The notes beneath the pieces were generated by a model. That model saw only the letters and a list, made by a program, of their open reading frames with translations. It did not search any database and had not been told where the DNA came from. From Pluralibacter sp. UBA7423 (lineage in GTDB: Bacteria > Pseudomonadota > Gammaproteobacteria > Enterobacterales > Enterobacteriaceae), in assembly GCA_002470465.1 (NCBI GenBank), contig DKMD01000010.1, positions 1-53,353 of the forward strand: DNA of 53,353 nucleotides, in the 5' to 3' direction. Shown here piece by piece: positions 27,501 to 38,458 of this stretch. Each line of letters opens with the position of its first letter. The first letter of the stretch is position 1. The position numbers and the translations under genes were made by a program.

Positions 27501-28853
27501 TTATTGTCGACGCGCCTGCATTTCCGCATGATGACGTTTCTCACCTGCCATCACCACCAGCAGTAAAATCACCGCCAGTACGCTACCGCCGATCATCACC
27601 ATGAAACCGCCGTCCCAGCCGAAGAAGTCGACCGTATAGCCCACAATCGCGCTGGCCGCCACGGAACCGCCGAGATAGCCGAACAACCCGGTAAAGCCCG
27701 CGGCCGTACCCGCAGCTTTTTTCGGTGCCAGCTCAAGCGCATGCAGGCCAATCAGCATCACCGGACCATAAATCAGGAAGCCGATAACAATCATACAGGT
27801 CATATCCACGCCCGGATTACCCGGCGGGTTAAGCCAGTAAACAACGGTGGCGATGGTCACCAGCGTCATAAAGAACACGCCGGTTGCCCCTCGGTTGCCG
27901 CGGAACACTTTGTCCGACATCCAGCCGCACAGCAACGTGCCCGGGATCCCCGCATATTCATACAGGAAATAGGCCCAGGAGGACTTGTCCAGCGCGAAAT
28001 GCTTCACTTCTTTCAGATAGGTGGGTGACCAGTCGAGGATGCCGTAGCGCAGCAGATACACGAACACGTTCGCCACCGCGATATACCACAGTAATTTATT
28101 GGGCAGCACGTACTGCATGAAGATCTGTTTTGCCGTCAGTTCTTCTTCATGCTTTTCGCTGTAGTCGTCCGGATAGTCGTTTTTGTACTCCTCAATCGGC
28201 GGCAGGCCGCAGGACTGCGGCGTATCGCGCATCAGGGCAAAGGCAAACAGCGCGACCAGAATCGCGCCGAAAGCCGGCATATACAGCGCCGCCTTCCAGT
28301 CGTTGAACCATGCCATCCCTAACAGGAACAGCAGCGGCGGCAAACCACCACCAACGTTATGCGCACAGTTCCATACCGACACAATGCCACCGCGCTCCTT
28401 CTGTGACCACCAGTGGACCATGGTGCGCCCGCACGGCGGCCAGCCCATCCCCTGGAACCAGCCGCAGATAAACAGCAGCACGAACATAACCGCAATGCTG
28501 GACGTTGCCCAGGGCACGAAGCCCATAAACAGCATCACCGCCGCCGCAAGAATTAGCCCGGCAGGCAGGAAAACGCGCGGATTTGAGCGATCGGAAACCG
28601 ACCCCATGATGAATTTCGAAAAACCATAGGCGATTGAAATGCCCGACAGCGCAAAGCCTAAATCGCCGCGCGAGAAGCCCTGTTCAATCAGATAAGGCAT
28701 GGCAAGGGCAAAGTTTTTGCGCACCAGGTAGTAGGCCGCATAACCGAAGAAGATCCCGAGGAAAATCTGCCAGCGCAGTCGGCGATAGTGCGCATCTATC
28801 TGCGCCTCAGGCAATCTCGCCGCGTGGGCGGCAGGTTTAAAAATACTGAGCAT
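27501..28853 (-). CDS. glpT: Glycerol-3-phosphate:phosphate antiporter
   Basis: GlpT is a 12-helix major-facilitator antiporter of the inner membrane that exchanges glycerol-3-phosphate for phosphate and also admits fosfomycin. The 450-residue protein begins MLSIFKPA as in E. coli (452 aa) and keeps [15 protein letters not shown], with the substrate-binding arginine, the signature [10 protein letters not shown] and [13 protein letters not shown]. The start at 28853 has a perfect GGAGG element six bases upstream. The frame extends 57 codons further upstream, but into promoter DNA. The frame is intact, which predicts fosfomycin uptake. It is divergent from glpABC. Confidence 0.98.
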   Translation of the reverse strand: MLSIFKPAAHAARLPEAQIDAHYRRLRWQIFLGIFFGYAAYYLVRKNFALAMPYLIEQGFSRGDLGFALSGISIAYGFSKFIMGSVSDRSNPRVFLPAGLILAAAVMLFMGFVPWATSSIAVMFVLLFICGWFQGMGWPPCGRTMVHWWSQKERGGIVSVWNCAHNVGGGLPPLLFLLGMAWFNDWKAALYMPAFGAILVALFAFALMRDTPQSCGLPPIEEYKNDYPDDYSEKHEEELTAKQIFMQYVLPNKLLWYIAVANVFVYLLRYGILDWSPTYLKEVKHFALDKSSWAYFLYEYAGIPGTLLCGWMSDKVFRGNRGATGVFFMTLVTIATVVYWLNPPGNPGVDMTCMIVIGFLIYGPVMLIGLHALELAPKKAAGTAAGFTGLFGYLGGSVAASAIVGYTVDFFGWDGGFMVMIGGSVLAVILLLVVMAGEKRHHAEMQARRQ

Positions 28854-28960
28854 GGTAGCCTCCGTGGCCATCGTTATCAGATACAAACGTCTGAGAATTA
28901 TCAGTAGCAGGGATGAGTCATCATCCGGGGCGGATGGTAGGCAAAGCGTAGCGGGCGTAC

Positions 28961-28976
28961 TGTGAAATGTCGCACA
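28961..28976. promoter_or_regulatory. CRP site in the glpT-glpA intergenic region
   Basis: TGTGA-N6-GCACA matches the CRP consensus TGTGA-N6-TCACA at all but one of the ten conserved bases. Its position in the divergent 267-base control region, 107 bases from the glpT ATG, fits the known catabolite control of glp genes. Confidence 0.7.
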
Positions 28977-29038
28977 AAATGTTACAGAATTATGACAAAT
29001 ATTCCATTGTGAGCACGGAATCACGTTTCATTTTCGAT

Positions 29039-29060
29039 TTATGTTCGATTATGCGCGATA
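29039..29060. promoter_or_regulatory. GlpR-type operator next to the glpA promoter
   Basis: TTATGTTCGATTATGCGCGATA resembles the GlpR repressor operator, whose half-site core is ATGTTCG. The preceding sequence TTTCATTTTCG (29026-29036) looks like a further half-site. GlpR bound here would repress glpABC, and perhaps glpTQ, in the absence of glycerol-3-phosphate. Assignment is by eye only. Confidence 0.5.
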
Positions 29061-29120
29061 TCAAACAAACCACAGTTTTATTGTGGCTAACTGGACGAAA
29101 ATGAACAGGAAGGGAGCAGT

Positions 29121-30749
29121 ATGACTTTCGCGACGGTCAATGAAGCCGATGTCATCATCATCGGCGGTGGCGCAACGGGTGCCGGAATCGCCAGGGACTG
29201 CGCTCTGCGCGGCCTCAAAGCGATTCTTGTCGAGCGTGATGATATCGCCACCGGGGCGACTGGCCGCAACCACGGTCTGCTGCACAGCGGTGCACGCTAC
29301 GCGGTCACCGACCCGGAATCTGCCCGTGAATGCATCGCCGAAAACGCTATTCTCAAACGCATTGCCCGCCACTGTACTGAAGCCACACAAGGGCTGTTTA
29401 TTACCCTGCCGGAAGATTCTCTCGACTTTCAGCAGCAGTTTATTGAAGCCTGCCGAAGCGCAAATATTGATGCCCAACCGCTGACGCCCGCCCAGGCGCT
29501 GACGCTGGAGCCCGCAGTCAACCCGGCAATTATCGGCGCGGTGAAAGTGCCCGACGGCACAGTAGATCCCTTCCGGCTGACGGCCGCCAATATGCTGGAT
29601 GCCCGCGAGCACGGTGCCATCATTCGTACCGGCTGCGAAGTGACGGGGCTCATCCGCCAGGGCGCGCGCGTATGCGGGGTAACGATATGGGATCGCACAA
29701 CACAAAAAACCGAACAGCTACATGCCCAGGTCATCGTCAACGCGGGCGGCATCTGGGGCCAGCGTATTGCCGAATACGCCGACCTGTCCGTGCGCATGTT
29801 CCCGGCAAAAGGATCACTGCTCATTTTCGAAAACCGCATTAACCAGCACGTGATCAACCGCTGCCGCAAGCCTGCGGATGCCGATATTCTCGTGCCTGGC
29901 GATACGATTTCGCTGATTGGTACGACCTCCACGCACATTGATTACCGCGATATCGACTACAACCGTGTCACGGCGGAAGAAGTCGATATCCTGCTGCGTG
30001 AAGGGGAAAAACTGGCTCCGATAATGGCGACAACGCGCATTCTTCGCGCGTACTGCGGCGTGCGTCCCCTGGTCGCCAGCGACGACGACCCAAGCGGGCG
30101 TAACGTCAGCCGGGGGATTGTATTGCTCGATCACGCCAGACGCGACGGCATGGAGGGCTTTATCACCATCACCGGCGGTAAGCTGATGACCTATCGGCTG
30201 ATGGCGGAAATGGCAACCGATGCCGTCTGCCGAAAACTGAATCACAGCGCAGCCTGCACCACGGCTGACATTCCCTTGCCGGGTTCACGCGAAACAACCG
30301 AAAACACGTTGCACAAAATGATTTCCCTTCCTGCCCCGCTGCGCGGTTCTGCTGTTTATCGCCATGGCGACCGTACGCCAGAATGGCTTGGCGATTCACG
30401 ACTGCACCGGAGCCTGGTGTGTGAATGCGAAGCCGTCACCGCCGGGGAAGTACGCTATGCCGTCGACAACCTGGCAGTGAAGAATTTGCTCGACCTGCGT
30501 CGTCGTACGCGCGTTGGCATGGGCTCCTGCCAGGGTGAACTCTGCGCCTGCCGGGCAGCCGGTTTACTGCAGCGTTATCAGGTCACCACGCCTGCGCAAT
30601 CGCTCAATCAGCTCTCTGAATTTTTGAATGAACGCTGGCGGGGCGTGCAGCCCGTCGCCTGGGGCGATGCACTGCGGGAAAGCGAATTTACGCGCTGGGT
30701 CTGGCAGGGATTGTGCGGTCTGGAAAAGGAGCATCAGGATGAAATTTGA
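29121..30749 (+). CDS. glpA: Anaerobic glycerol-3-phosphate dehydrogenase subunit A
   Basis: GlpA is the FAD-containing catalytic subunit that oxidises glycerol-3-phosphate to dihydroxyacetone phosphate during anaerobic growth. The 542 residues match E. coli GlpA in length. The Rossmann motif [21 protein letters not shown] lies at residues 10-30 and the DAO-family block [13 protein letters not shown] follows. A C-terminal BFD-like [2Fe-2S] region has [11 protein letters not shown] and CQGELCACR. The ATG at 29121 has GGGAG seven bases upstream. It overlaps glpB by 11 bases in the glpABC operon, divergent from glpTQ. Confidence 0.98.
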   Translation: MTFATVNEADVIIIGGGATGAGIARDCALRGLKAILVERDDIATGATGRNHGLLHSGARYAVTDPESARECIAENAILKRIARHCTEATQGLFITLPEDSLDFQQQFIEACRSANIDAQPLTPAQALTLEPAVNPAIIGAVKVPDGTVDPFRLTAANMLDAREHGAIIRTGCEVTGLIRQGARVCGVTIWDRTTQKTEQLHAQVIVNAGGIWGQRIAEYADLSVRMFPAKGSLLIFENRINQHVINRCRKPADADILVPGDTISLIGTTSTHIDYRDIDYNRVTAEEVDILLREGEKLAPIMATTRILRAYCGVRPLVASDDDPSGRNVSRGIVLLDHARRDGMEGFITITGGKLMTYRLMAEMATDAVCRKLNHSAACTTADIPLPGSRETTENTLHKMISLPAPLRGSAVYRHGDRTPEWLGDSRLHRSLVCECEAVTAGEVRYAVDNLAVKNLLDLRRRTRVGMGSCQGELCACRAAGLLQRYQVTTPAQSLNQLSEFLNERWRGVQPVAWGDALRESEFTRWVWQGLCGLEKEHQDEI

Positions 30750-31986
30750 TACCGTCATCATCGGCGGCGGACTCGCGGGGCTGCTGTGCGGGCTGGAGCT
30801 GACCCGCCAGGGCCTGCGGTGCGCCATCATCAGCCGCGGCCAGAGCGGCCTGCACTTTTCGTCCGGCTCCCTTGATTTGCTGACCCGTTCATCGGAAATT
30901 TCCCTTGATGCTGCGCTGGAGAGGCTCGCGGCCACCGAACCCACGCATCCCTATAGCCTGATCGGCAAAACAGCGGTGTTGGCCTGTGCACATCAAACCG
31001 AAGCGCTGCTGAGCGAATGCGGCATTGCTATGCAGGGCAGCGTTGAGCAGCCACATCAGCGCATTACCCCCATTGGCACCCTGCGCCAGGCATGGCTGAC
31101 GTCTGAGGACATTGCCCTTGCCCCGGAAAAGGGGGAGCGCATTGCGGTGGTGGGTATCAGCGGCTTTCTCGATTTTCAGTCGCATCTGGCGGCAGCCTCA
31201 CTGCGGAAAAGCGGCGCAAACGCTGAGGCGCTGGAAATCGAACTCCCACAGCTGGACATCCTGCGCGATAACGCCTCTGAGTTCCGCTCGGTAAATCTGG
31301 CCAGGGTGCTGGATGGCGGCAATCAGGCGCAGAGCCTGCTGGCCGCGCTGCTGCCAATAGCAAAGCAGTATGACAGGATCCTCATGCCCGCCTGCTTTGG
31401 CCTGCAGGATAACAGCCTGTGGCGCGCGCTGAATGAATCCCTTCCCTGCCCGCTTTCTTTATTGCCGACGCTGCCCCCGTCGGTGCCGGGCATCAGATTA
31501 AACGCTGCGTTACAGCGTCAGTTTATTAAGAACGGCGGTGTCTGGCTGGCGGGTGATGCGGTGACGGATGTGAGCCACAGCGGGCAAAGCGTCAACGCGA
31601 TTTCGACCCGTAACCACGGCGAGATCCCGCTGCGCACCCGCTTTGCCGTACTCGCCAGCGGCAGCTTCTTCAGCGGCGGCCTGGTCGCCAGTCGGCAGGA
31701 CGTAAGCGAACCCGTCCTCGGCCTCGACGTGCTGCAAACGTCCGGGCGGGAAAACTGGACCAGCCGTGATTTCTTTGAGCCACAACCCTGGCAGCGCTTT
31801 GGCGTTAAAACGGATAACGCGCTGCGCGCTTCACTCAACGGCCAGCCTTTCAACAACTTTTTCGCCATCGGCGGTGTGCTCGGTGGCTTTGACGGCCTGT
31901 CACAGGGCTGCGCCGGCGGCGTCAGCGCAGTCACGGCATTGTACGTTGCCCGCCAGATTACTGAACTCAGCGGAGAGCAGCCATGA
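30739..31986 (+). CDS. glpB: Anaerobic glycerol-3-phosphate dehydrogenase subunit B
   Basis: GlpB is the second flavin (FMN/FAD-type) subunit, passing electrons from GlpA to GlpC. The 415-residue protein has [21 protein letters not shown] at its N-terminus and [26 protein letters not shown] and [12 protein letters not shown] as in the E. coli protein (419 aa). I chose the ATG at 30739, preceded by AGGA-type sequence at the glpA 3' end and matching the E. coli start. The open frame extends 37 codons upstream inside glpA without homology. It overlaps glpA by 11 bases and glpC by 4 (ATGA). Confidence 0.97.
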   Translation: MKFDTVIIGGGLAGLLCGLELTRQGLRCAIISRGQSGLHFSSGSLDLLTRSSEISLDAALERLAATEPTHPYSLIGKTAVLACAHQTEALLSECGIAMQGSVEQPHQRITPIGTLRQAWLTSEDIALAPEKGERIAVVGISGFLDFQSHLAAASLRKSGANAEALEIELPQLDILRDNASEFRSVNLARVLDGGNQAQSLLAALLPIAKQYDRILMPACFGLQDNSLWRALNESLPCPLSLLPTLPPSVPGIRLNAALQRQFIKNGGVWLAGDAVTDVSHSGQSVNAISTRNHGEIPLRTRFAVLASGSFFSGGLVASRQDVSEPVLGLDVLQTSGRENWTSRDFFEPQPWQRFGVKTDNALRASLNGQPFNNFFAIGGVLGGFDGLSQGCAGGVSAVTALYVARQITELSGEQP

Positions 31987-33182
31987 GCGATACCCGTTTT
32001 GACCACTGTATCAAATGTACCGTTTGCACCACGGCCTGTCCGGTAAGCCGCGTTAATCCTCACTATCCGGGCCCGAAACAGGCAGGCCCGGACGGTGAAC
32101 GCCTGCGCCTGAAAGAGGGTGCACTGTATGACGAAGCGCTGAAGTATTGCATCAACTGTAAGCGCTGTGAGGTCGCCTGCCCGTCAGACGTTCGCATTGG
32201 CGATATTATCCAGCGTGCCCGGGCCCGGTTCAGCCAGCAGAAGCCCACGCTTCGCGATGCCATTCTCAGCCACACGGATTTAATGGGCACGCTTTCCACG
32301 CCGTTTGCGCCGATCGTCAACGCCACCACGGGCCTGAAGCCGGTTCGTCGACTGCTGGACGTCGCCCTGAAAATTGACCATCGCCGCCAGTTGCCCAAAT
32401 ACGGTACGGGAACCTTCCGACGCTGGTATCGCCGGATTGAAAAACAGCAGGCGCAATATGCGGAACAGGTCGCCTTTTTCCACGGCTGTTACGTGAATTA
32501 CAACAACCCGCAGCTTGGCAAAGATTTAATCAGCGTGATAAATGCCCTCGGTGTTGGGGTACAGCTGCTGGACAAAGAGAAGTGCTGCGGCGTGCCGCTG
32601 ATTGCCAACGGCTTTGTCGATAAGGCGCGTAAACAGGCGCAAATCAATACCGCTTCACTGCGCAAGGCGGTGGTGGAAAAACAGCTGCCGGCGATTGCCA
32701 CGTCGTCAACCTGCACGTTCACCCTGCGCGACGAATATCCACATCTGCTGGATATTGATAACCATGACGTTCGCGACAGCATTGAGCTTGCTACCCGTTG
32801 GCTGTGGAAACAGCTGGATGCGGGGAAAACGCTGCCGTTACGCCGGTTGCCGCTGAAGGTGGTGTATCACACGCCCTGCCATATGGAAAAAATGGGCTGG
32901 TCGATTTACACCCTTGAGCTGCTGCGTCAGATCCCGGAGCTGGAGGTTATCGTGCTGGATTCACAGTGCTGCGGCATTGCCGGAACCTACGGTTTTAAAA
33001 CCGAAAACTACGTCACCTCGCAGGCCATCGGCGCCCCGCTGTTTGCCCGAATTGAGGAGAGCGGCGCCGATCTGGTGATTACCGACTGTGAAACCTGCAA
33101 ATGGCAGATTGAGATGTCCACCAGCCTGCGTTGTGAACATCCCATTACCCTTCTGGCTCAGGCGCTGGCAAGCCCACACTGA
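31983..33182 (+). CDS. glpC: Anaerobic glycerol-3-phosphate dehydrogenase subunit C
   Basis: GlpC is the iron-sulfur subunit that anchors GlpAB to the membrane and reduces menaquinone. The 399-residue protein has two 4Fe-4S clusters near the N-terminus ([12 protein letters not shown] and [12 protein letters not shown]) and two cysteine-rich CCG domains ([10 protein letters not shown] and [10 protein letters not shown]). Its start overlaps the glpB stop (ATGA). Its own TGA directly abuts the stop codon of convergent yfaY, so no intergenic base is left for a separate terminator. Confidence 0.97.
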   Translation: MSDTRFDHCIKCTVCTTACPVSRVNPHYPGPKQAGPDGERLRLKEGALYDEALKYCINCKRCEVACPSDVRIGDIIQRARARFSQQKPTLRDAILSHTDLMGTLSTPFAPIVNATTGLKPVRRLLDVALKIDHRRQLPKYGTGTFRRWYRRIEKQQAQYAEQVAFFHGCYVNYNNPQLGKDLISVINALGVGVQLLDKEKCCGVPLIANGFVDKARKQAQINTASLRKAVVEKQLPAIATSSTCTFTLRDEYPHLLDIDNHDVRDSIELATRWLWKQLDAGKTLPLRRLPLKVVYHTPCHMEKMGWSIYTLELLRQIPELEVIVLDSQCCGIAGTYGFKTENYVTSQAIGAPLFARIEESGADLVITDCETCKWQIEMSTSLRCEHPITLLAQALASPH

Positions 33183-34385
33183 TTACGCTGGCAGGAAGAG
33201 GTCGTCGACAACGTTGATCCAGCCGTGCTCGCTGGCCACCGATTTGCCGTTCAGCCAGCGACGCAGAATATTCAGCGCCATCATCGCACATACCTCCTGA
33301 CGCACCGCGAGGCTGTGATGCGAGTTGCTAAATTTCACCCGCAGCGCGTAAGTGCCTTCGGCGGTTGAGAGTGCGAAGTTGAGATGATCCTGCTCCAGTC
33401 CGCTGACGGCCAGCGCCAGTCCGGCAAAATGGTTCACCCGGCGTTCCGCCGTCCAGTGCGCCGTCTGCGCCAGCGTTTCCTCCTGGCACGGTACCACTTC
33501 ACTTGCCAGAAGAGGCGCACTCTCCCGCCCAAGCTGAAGGGCAATCAGCCCGCAGGTGAACTGCTCGCTGAGGGTGATGCTCAGATTCCGCTCATGCAGC
33601 GTGCGGGCCAGCTGCGCCGCCAGGCCTTCGGTACCTTCAAAGATCAGGCTCTCTCCCGCGACTTTCTGCACCTCGGGCCACAGGGCGAGCATCGCGTCGC
33701 GCTCAGCGGCAGGCCCGGTTAGCTTCAGCTCAATGATTGGCATGGATGAGCGATAGCCCATCGTCACGCCAGGCGGCAGGTTCAGATGATCAAGGCTCTG
33801 GGCCAGATCGCTTTCGGAGCGTCCAAAGGTGGTGAGCCGCAGGCAAAGCGGAGGCTCCGGCAACGTAAAGCGCTCACGCAGGCGCGGCACAATCTGTTCA
33901 GCCACCATCACTTTAAATTCCGAAGGCACGCCCGGCGTGAAGAACATCAGGCAGCGGTTCAGCTGAACGGCAAAGCCGCAGGCGGTACCGACCGGGTTAT
34001 CAATAAACTCGGCGCTGGCGGGAATTTCCGCCTGTTTGCGGTTGCTCGGGGCCATCACCCGGCCACGCCCGCTGAAGAAGCGCTCCATCTGCTTGAGCCA
34101 GGCTTCGTGCAGCACCAGCCCTTCACCTTTAGCAGTGGCGGCGGCCAGCGCGCTCAGATCGTCGCTGGTAGGGCCAAGACCGCCGTTAACGATCAGAATA
34201 TCTGCATGCTGGCTGCGTTCGCGCAGGATGGATACCAGCGCATCGAGATCGTCACCAACGGTATTGCGCCGCGTTAACGGCATTCCCTGCGCAAATAAGT
34301 AATCGGCAAGCCACGCGGCATTGGTGTCAATGATTTGACCATGCAGCACTTCGTCACCCGTGGACAGCATCTCCACCTTTATCAT
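33183..34385 (-). CDS. yfaY: CinA-like protein YfaY (probably inactive NMN deamidase paralogue)
   Basis: The 400-residue protein has an N-terminal molybdopterin-binding-like (COG1058) domain with STGDEVLHGQ and VNGGLGPTSDD, and a C-terminal PncC/CinA domain. In active NMN amidohydrolases the C-terminal domain begins ESCTGG-like with a catalytic Ser. Here it reads SEQFTCG, so that Ser is replaced by Gln. This agrees with the lack of deamidase activity I recall for E. coli YfaY. Function unknown; a role in nucleotide repair is possible. The ATG at 34385 is preferred over the one directly upstream (34388) because AGGAG is then six bases away and the N-terminus matches E. coli. Confidence 0.9.
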   Translation of the reverse strand: MIKVEMLSTGDEVLHGQIIDTNAAWLADYLFAQGMPLTRRNTVGDDLDALVSILRERSQHADILIVNGGLGPTSDDLSALAAATAKGEGLVLHEAWLKQMERFFSGRGRVMAPSNRKQAEIPASAEFIDNPVGTACGFAVQLNRCLMFFTPGVPSEFKVMVAEQIVPRLRERFTLPEPPLCLRLTTFGRSESDLAQSLDHLNLPPGVTMGYRSSMPIIELKLTGPAAERDAMLALWPEVQKVAGESLIFEGTEGLAAQLARTLHERNLSITLSEQFTCGLIALQLGRESAPLLASEVVPCQEETLAQTAHWTAERRVNHFAGLALAVSGLEQDHLNFALSTAEGTYALRVKFSNSHHSLAVRQEVCAMMALNILRRWLNGKSVASEHGWINVVDDLFLPA

Positions 34386-34436
34386 CATTATCTCCTGAAG
34401 AAGAGGACGATTTACTATAGCGGAGGCCGGGAAGAA

Positions 34437-34467
34437 AAGGAAAACAGGCGCGGCAGAATACCGCGCC
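34437..34467 (-). terminator. Terminator of yfaZ
   Basis: The stem GGCGCGG/CCGCGCC (34447-34453 with 34461-34467) lies seven bases past the yfaZ stop codon. On the minus strand TGTTTTCCTTTTC follows. Confidence 0.75.
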
Positions 34468-34473
34468 GGGAGA

Positions 34474-35016
34474 TCAGAATGCCGCGCTTACGCCTACGTA
34501 CGGGCCGTCTGCAATGACGTTGTCACGGTTGTCATCTTTACCTGCCAGATTCAGATAACGGTAGCCCGCTTCAATGCTGATCGGACGCATGATGGTCCAG
34601 CGACCGCCTGCGTTGGCTTCCTGATAGCTCTCGATACCGCTGGAGAGGGAATCCGGGGAGTAGTAATACTCACCGAACAGACGGAAGCTGTCGCCGATAG
34701 GCCACTGCAGACCACCGCCTACCGCAGCCGCATAGCCTTCATCACCCTGCTTCGGATTGGTGTAGACGCCTTTACCACCGACGGTCGCGATGAACGGGCC
34801 CAGCGGAATATTCAGACCCAGACCGAGGTTCGCGGCATCGCCGTCGTTGTCGCTGTGGGTCCAGTTACCGCTCATCGCCAGACCCGTTGATTCCGTTCCA
34901 AAACCTACACCCAGGTTGGTGTAATGCTCGCCCGCCTGACCGCTCACGCTGATCGCGTTCGCCGCCGCAGAAACAAACAGCAGCCCGGACAGACCTAATA
35001 AGATACCTTTTTTCAT
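34474..35016 (-). CDS. yfaZ: YfaZ family outer membrane protein
   Basis: The 180-residue protein has a clear signal peptide (MKKGILLGLSGLLF...AAANA|ISV) and alternating glycine/aromatic-rich strands of a small beta-barrel (for example VGVGFGTEST, VGGGLQWPIGDSFRLFGEYYYS), ending in AAF. It matches E. coli YfaZ in length and sequence. It probably lies in the outer membrane; a pore function has been suggested for the family but is not established. It is transcribed alone, and next upstream is the menE end. Confidence 0.92.
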   Translation of the reverse strand: MKKGILLGLSGLLFVSAAANAISVSGQAGEHYTNLGVGFGTESTGLAMSGNWTHSDNDGDAANLGLGLNIPLGPFIATVGGKGVYTNPKQGDEGYAAAVGGGLQWPIGDSFRLFGEYYYSPDSLSSGIESYQEANAGGRWTIMRPISIEAGYRYLNLAGKDDNRDNVIADGPYVGVSAAF

Positions 35017-35256
35017 TTTTTAACGTTCCAGCAAACACAAATTAATAAAAATGCCCAAAAACGGCAGAATTGTACTGCCGAATGCCCAGGAATCAAGACA
35101 CTAAAAAGGCGATTGGCGACAGGATTGTAACCAGTCACTACGTGATACGAGGCGTATTGAGGGGAATTTCAGCAGTAATGAAGGAGAAGTGAGACAAAAC
35201 AGCTAAATGCCCCTTCACAGAGAAAGTGTTTATCACCCGGATGAGAATCAGAAATT

Positions 35257-36624
35257 TTAGCCTTTCAGCGTGGCATTCACCCACTCCTGAAGCGCGCGGC
35301 GGGAAATTTTAATGCCGCCGGTTTTCAGGCTTGCGGGCAGCTGAAGCCAGTAAACAGGCTGCTGGAACCGGGCCAGCTTATCCTTCGCCCATTCAGGCAT
35401 CCCGGCAACGTCAAACCCTTCACGACCTTCCACCACCGCAACCGGGCGCTGACCGTATTCGTTGTCATCCAGCGGCACAATAAAGACCTGTTCAATTTGC
35501 GGATGACGGACAATGGTCCGCTCAACCTCTTCGGGTTGAATCCCCTCACCGCCGCAGAAAAAAAGATTATCCATTCGACCAAGGACGCTGAGACGATCGC
35601 CATGCCACTCACCGCGGTCGCGCGTGGCAAACCAGCCTTCGGCATTAGTCAGCGGGATCAGCTCGCCGTTGCGCCAGTAGCCCGCCGCCATGCTGTCACC
35701 GCGCAGCCAGATTTCACCGTCAACGATTTTCACTTGTTTGCCCGGCAGCGCACGCCCCACGTCAGCTTCGCTATCCGTTTCCTTGGCGCAGACCGTGGAA
35801 GCGAATTCCGTCAGGCCGTAGCCGCAGAACGTCTGAATGCCACGGGAGCGCGACCGTTCGGCAAGCTCGACAGGAATTGCCGCGCCGCCCAGCAGCACCG
35901 TGTGAAGCGTAGAGGTTTCACCGTCGTGCAGCAGACGCCAGAGCTGAGTCGGCACCAGCGAAGCATGCGTACAGCCTGCCAGCATCTGCGCCAGCGGCAT
36001 GCGTTCGCGCACCGTCAGGCATGCGCCTTTCAGCAGCCAGCGCCAGATAATGCCCTGCCCGGAAACATGAAACAGCGGCAGCGACAGCAGCCAGTCGTCA
36101 GATTCGCTAAAAGGCATCAGCGCCAGTACACCTTTGGCGCTGGCAAGGTGGGCCTGCAGCGTATGCACCGCCGCTTTCGGTAAGCCGCTGGAGCCGGAAG
36201 TGAGCGTCATCGTGGCCAGACGTTCGGGCTGCCAGAGCGATTCCGGTGCGGCCTCAGCCAACTGAAGGACAAGCATCGGCAAATCGGTAAACGGGGCTTC
36301 TTCTGTGAGCAGTACCGCGTGATGAAGTGAAAACTGAGGCAGCAGCGCGGCCACCAGCTCACGAGGCAGCTGCGGGTTAACCGGTAAAACGCGTGCGCCA
36401 CACTGTAGCAATGCCAGCCACGCCAACAGAGTTTGCGGAGCGTTCCAGGCCCGCAGCAGCACGCCCTCGCCCGTCTGGAGGTTTTGCGAAAGAAAACCGG
36501 CAGCCAGGCGATCGATACTTTCGCACAGCTGTCGCCAGGTCAGCACTTCATCGCCCAGCCTCACCGCCCGGGCATCCGGACGCGCAGCGCGCCAGTGACG
36601 CCACGGAAAATCAGGGAAGGTCAT
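35257..36624 (-). CDS. menE: o-Succinylbenzoate-CoA ligase
   Basis: MenE activates o-succinylbenzoate with ATP and CoA for menaquinone synthesis. The 455-residue adenylate-forming enzyme shows the P-loop [15 protein letters not shown], the A5 region [10 protein letters not shown] and [15 protein letters not shown]. Its C-terminal [12 protein letters not shown] carries the catalytic Lys. Its start overlaps the menC stop by 4 bases. It is the last gene of the men operon. Downstream the 240 bases to yfaZ hold nothing I can identify. Confidence 0.97.
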   Translation of the reverse strand: MTFPDFPWRHWRAARPDARAVRLGDEVLTWRQLCESIDRLAAGFLSQNLQTGEGVLLRAWNAPQTLLAWLALLQCGARVLPVNPQLPRELVAALLPQFSLHHAVLLTEEAPFTDLPMLVLQLAEAAPESLWQPERLATMTLTSGSSGLPKAAVHTLQAHLASAKGVLALMPFSESDDWLLSLPLFHVSGQGIIWRWLLKGACLTVRERMPLAQMLAGCTHASLVPTQLWRLLHDGETSTLHTVLLGGAAIPVELAERSRSRGIQTFCGYGLTEFASTVCAKETDSEADVGRALPGKQVKIVDGEIWLRGDSMAAGYWRNGELIPLTNAEGWFATRDRGEWHGDRLSVLGRMDNLFFCGGEGIQPEEVERTIVRHPQIEQVFIVPLDDNEYGQRPVAVVEGREGFDVAGMPEWAKDKLARFQQPVYWLQLPASLKTGGIKISRRALQEWVNATLKG

Positions 36625-37586
36625 AACAGCGGATCCAGGCTCTCGTAGGTCATGCAGGGCAAATTGCTATCCGGCCAGCGACGAATCAGTTGAGCCTGCA
36701 TCAGGTTCAGCGTGTCGAGGCCAGGCATGGTATCCGGCGTCAGCCAGGCCGCAATACGCGCCAGCTGAGTGAGAGCGAGGCTTGACTCGATTGATGAGCT
36801 GATCACCGCGGTTAACCCCTGCGCATGCGCCGCAGCCACTTGTTCGCACACGCGCTGCAGGCTACCGGTAAGCGTCGGTTTGATGACCACCGCTTTTACG
36901 CCGGGTTCCGCCGTGAAGGTAAAACCGGCTTCGCGCAGGCTTTCATCCCAGGCAATCGCAATGCCGGTTTCCTGCGCGAACGCACGGGAATCGTCACGGC
37001 TGCGGCACGGTTCTTCAATAAACGCGATACGCGGGCGGTATTCCGGATTAACGTACTTCGCAAACTGCTGAGCCTTGAGCGGCGTCCAGGCCCGATTGGC
37101 ATCCAGGCGCAGCTGTAAGTCAGGAATCGCTTCCAGCAGCAGGTTGACGACCATGCCGTCGCGAACCGCTTCCCAGAGCCCCACTTTCACTTTCGCAACC
37201 TTTTCGCCGGGCATCACCTCAAGCACGGCAAACAGCTCATCCGGATCGCCGGTACAGAGCGGTGCCGCGCGGTAATCGGCGGCCAGCGGTAGCTCGTTGT
37301 GCAGCTCTGCCAGCGCACAGCTCAGGCCAAAGGCTACGGAAGGCAACGGCGGAAGTTCAGGATCATTCCCCTGCTGCCAGGCCTGGACCCAGGCCATCAC
37401 GGCGACCTGCGCCTCTTCTAACGTTTCCAGGCTGAATCCCGGCAAGGGTGAGATCTCTCCCCAGCCTTCGGCTTCGCCCAGGCGCAGCCGCACGAAGAGC
37501 CCATCGCGGGTTTTCAGTCGCCGCTCGCGCAGAACCACTCCCGCATCCATGGGGATCTGCCAGCGGTATACCTGGGCGTTGCGCAT
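36621..37586 (-). CDS. menC: o-Succinylbenzoate synthase
   Basis: MenC dehydrates SHCHC to o-succinylbenzoate and belongs to the enolase superfamily. The 321-residue product has the catalytic Lys in KVAKVKVGL, the Mg2+ ligands in [15 protein letters not shown] and AWDESL, and the second Lys in [11 protein letters not shown]. It overlaps menB by one base and menE by four, so the operon is translationally tight. Confidence 0.97.
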   Translation of the reverse strand: MRNAQVYRWQIPMDAGVVLRERRLKTRDGLFVRLRLGEAEGWGEISPLPGFSLETLEEAQVAVMAWVQAWQQGNDPELPPLPSVAFGLSCALAELHNELPLAADYRAAPLCTGDPDELFAVLEVMPGEKVAKVKVGLWEAVRDGMVVNLLLEAIPDLQLRLDANRAWTPLKAQQFAKYVNPEYRPRIAFIEEPCRSRDDSRAFAQETGIAIAWDESLREAGFTFTAEPGVKAVVIKPTLTGSLQRVCEQVAAAHAQGLTAVISSSIESSLALTQLARIAAWLTPDTMPGLDTLNLMQAQLIRRWPDSNLPCMTYESLDPLL

Positions 37587-38443
37587 TATGGATTCCGTTT
37601 GAATTTGCTGAAATCAGGCTGACGCTTCTGGTTGAAGGCGTTGCGGCCTTCCTGACCTTCTTCGGTCATGTAGAACAGCATAGTAGCGTTACCGGCCAGC
37701 TCCTGAAGACCTGCCTGACCATCGCAGTCGGCATTAAGTGCTGCTTTCAGGCAACGCAGAGCCATTGGGCTGTTTTGCAGCATTTCACGGCACCAGCGAA
37801 CGGTCTCTTTTTCCAGATCGGCCAGCGGAACAACGGTGTTGACCAGGCCCATATCCAGCGCGGCTTTTGCGTCGTACTGACGGCACAGGAACCAGATTTC
37901 ACGCGCTTTTTTCTGCCCCACGATGCGGGCCATGTAGGATGCACCCCAGCCGCCGTCAAACGAGCCGACTTTCGGGCCGGTCTGGCCGAAGATCGCGTTT
38001 TCAGCTGCGATGGTCAGATCGCACATCATGTGCAGCACGTGGCCGCCGCCGATGGCGTAACCCGCCACCATCGCCACGACCGGTTTCGGGCAGGTGCGAA
38101 TCTGACGCTGGAAGTCCAGCACGTTCAGGTGATGCGTGCCGGCATCGTCCTGATATCCGCCGTAGTCGCCGCGCACTTTCTGATCGCCGCCCGCGCAGAA
38201 GGCTTTGTCGCCTTCACCGGTAAGCACGATCACACCAACGTTATCGTCGTAGCGAGCGTCGGCCAGCGCCTGAATCATCTCTTTGACGGTCAGCGGACGG
38301 AACGCGTTACGCACCTGTGGACGATTGATGGTGATTTTAGCGATACCGTCAGCGGATTTCTGATAGCGGATGTCGGTAAAACCTTCGGAGCAGTCCTGCC
38401 ATTCCACCGGGGCGTAGAGCATTTTTTCATCAGGGTAAATCAT
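37586..38443 (-). CDS. menB: 1,4-Dihydroxy-2-naphthoyl-CoA synthase
   Basis: MenB closes the naphthoquinone ring from o-succinylbenzoyl-CoA (crotonase fold). The 285 residues equal E. coli MenB. Family blocks include [39 protein letters not shown] and the CoA-site [20 protein letters not shown], followed by [17 protein letters not shown]. It lies 15 bases after menH and overlaps menC by one base. Confidence 0.98.
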   Translation of the reverse strand: MIYPDEKMLYAPVEWQDCSEGFTDIRYQKSADGIAKITINRPQVRNAFRPLTVKEMIQALADARYDDNVGVIVLTGEGDKAFCAGGDQKVRGDYGGYQDDAGTHHLNVLDFQRQIRTCPKPVVAMVAGYAIGGGHVLHMMCDLTIAAENAIFGQTGPKVGSFDGGWGASYMARIVGQKKAREIWFLCRQYDAKAALDMGLVNTVVPLADLEKETVRWCREMLQNSPMALRCLKAALNADCDGQAGLQELAGNATMLFYMTEEGQEGRNAFNQKRQPDFSKFKRNP

Positions 38444-38458
38444 CAGTTTGTCCTGTCG

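Noticed and set aside
35207..35260. 17-codon frame [17 protein letters not shown] between yfaZ and menE
   Set aside because: The nearest purine-rich element is over 20 bases upstream and no family is recognised; chance expectation is high for this size.
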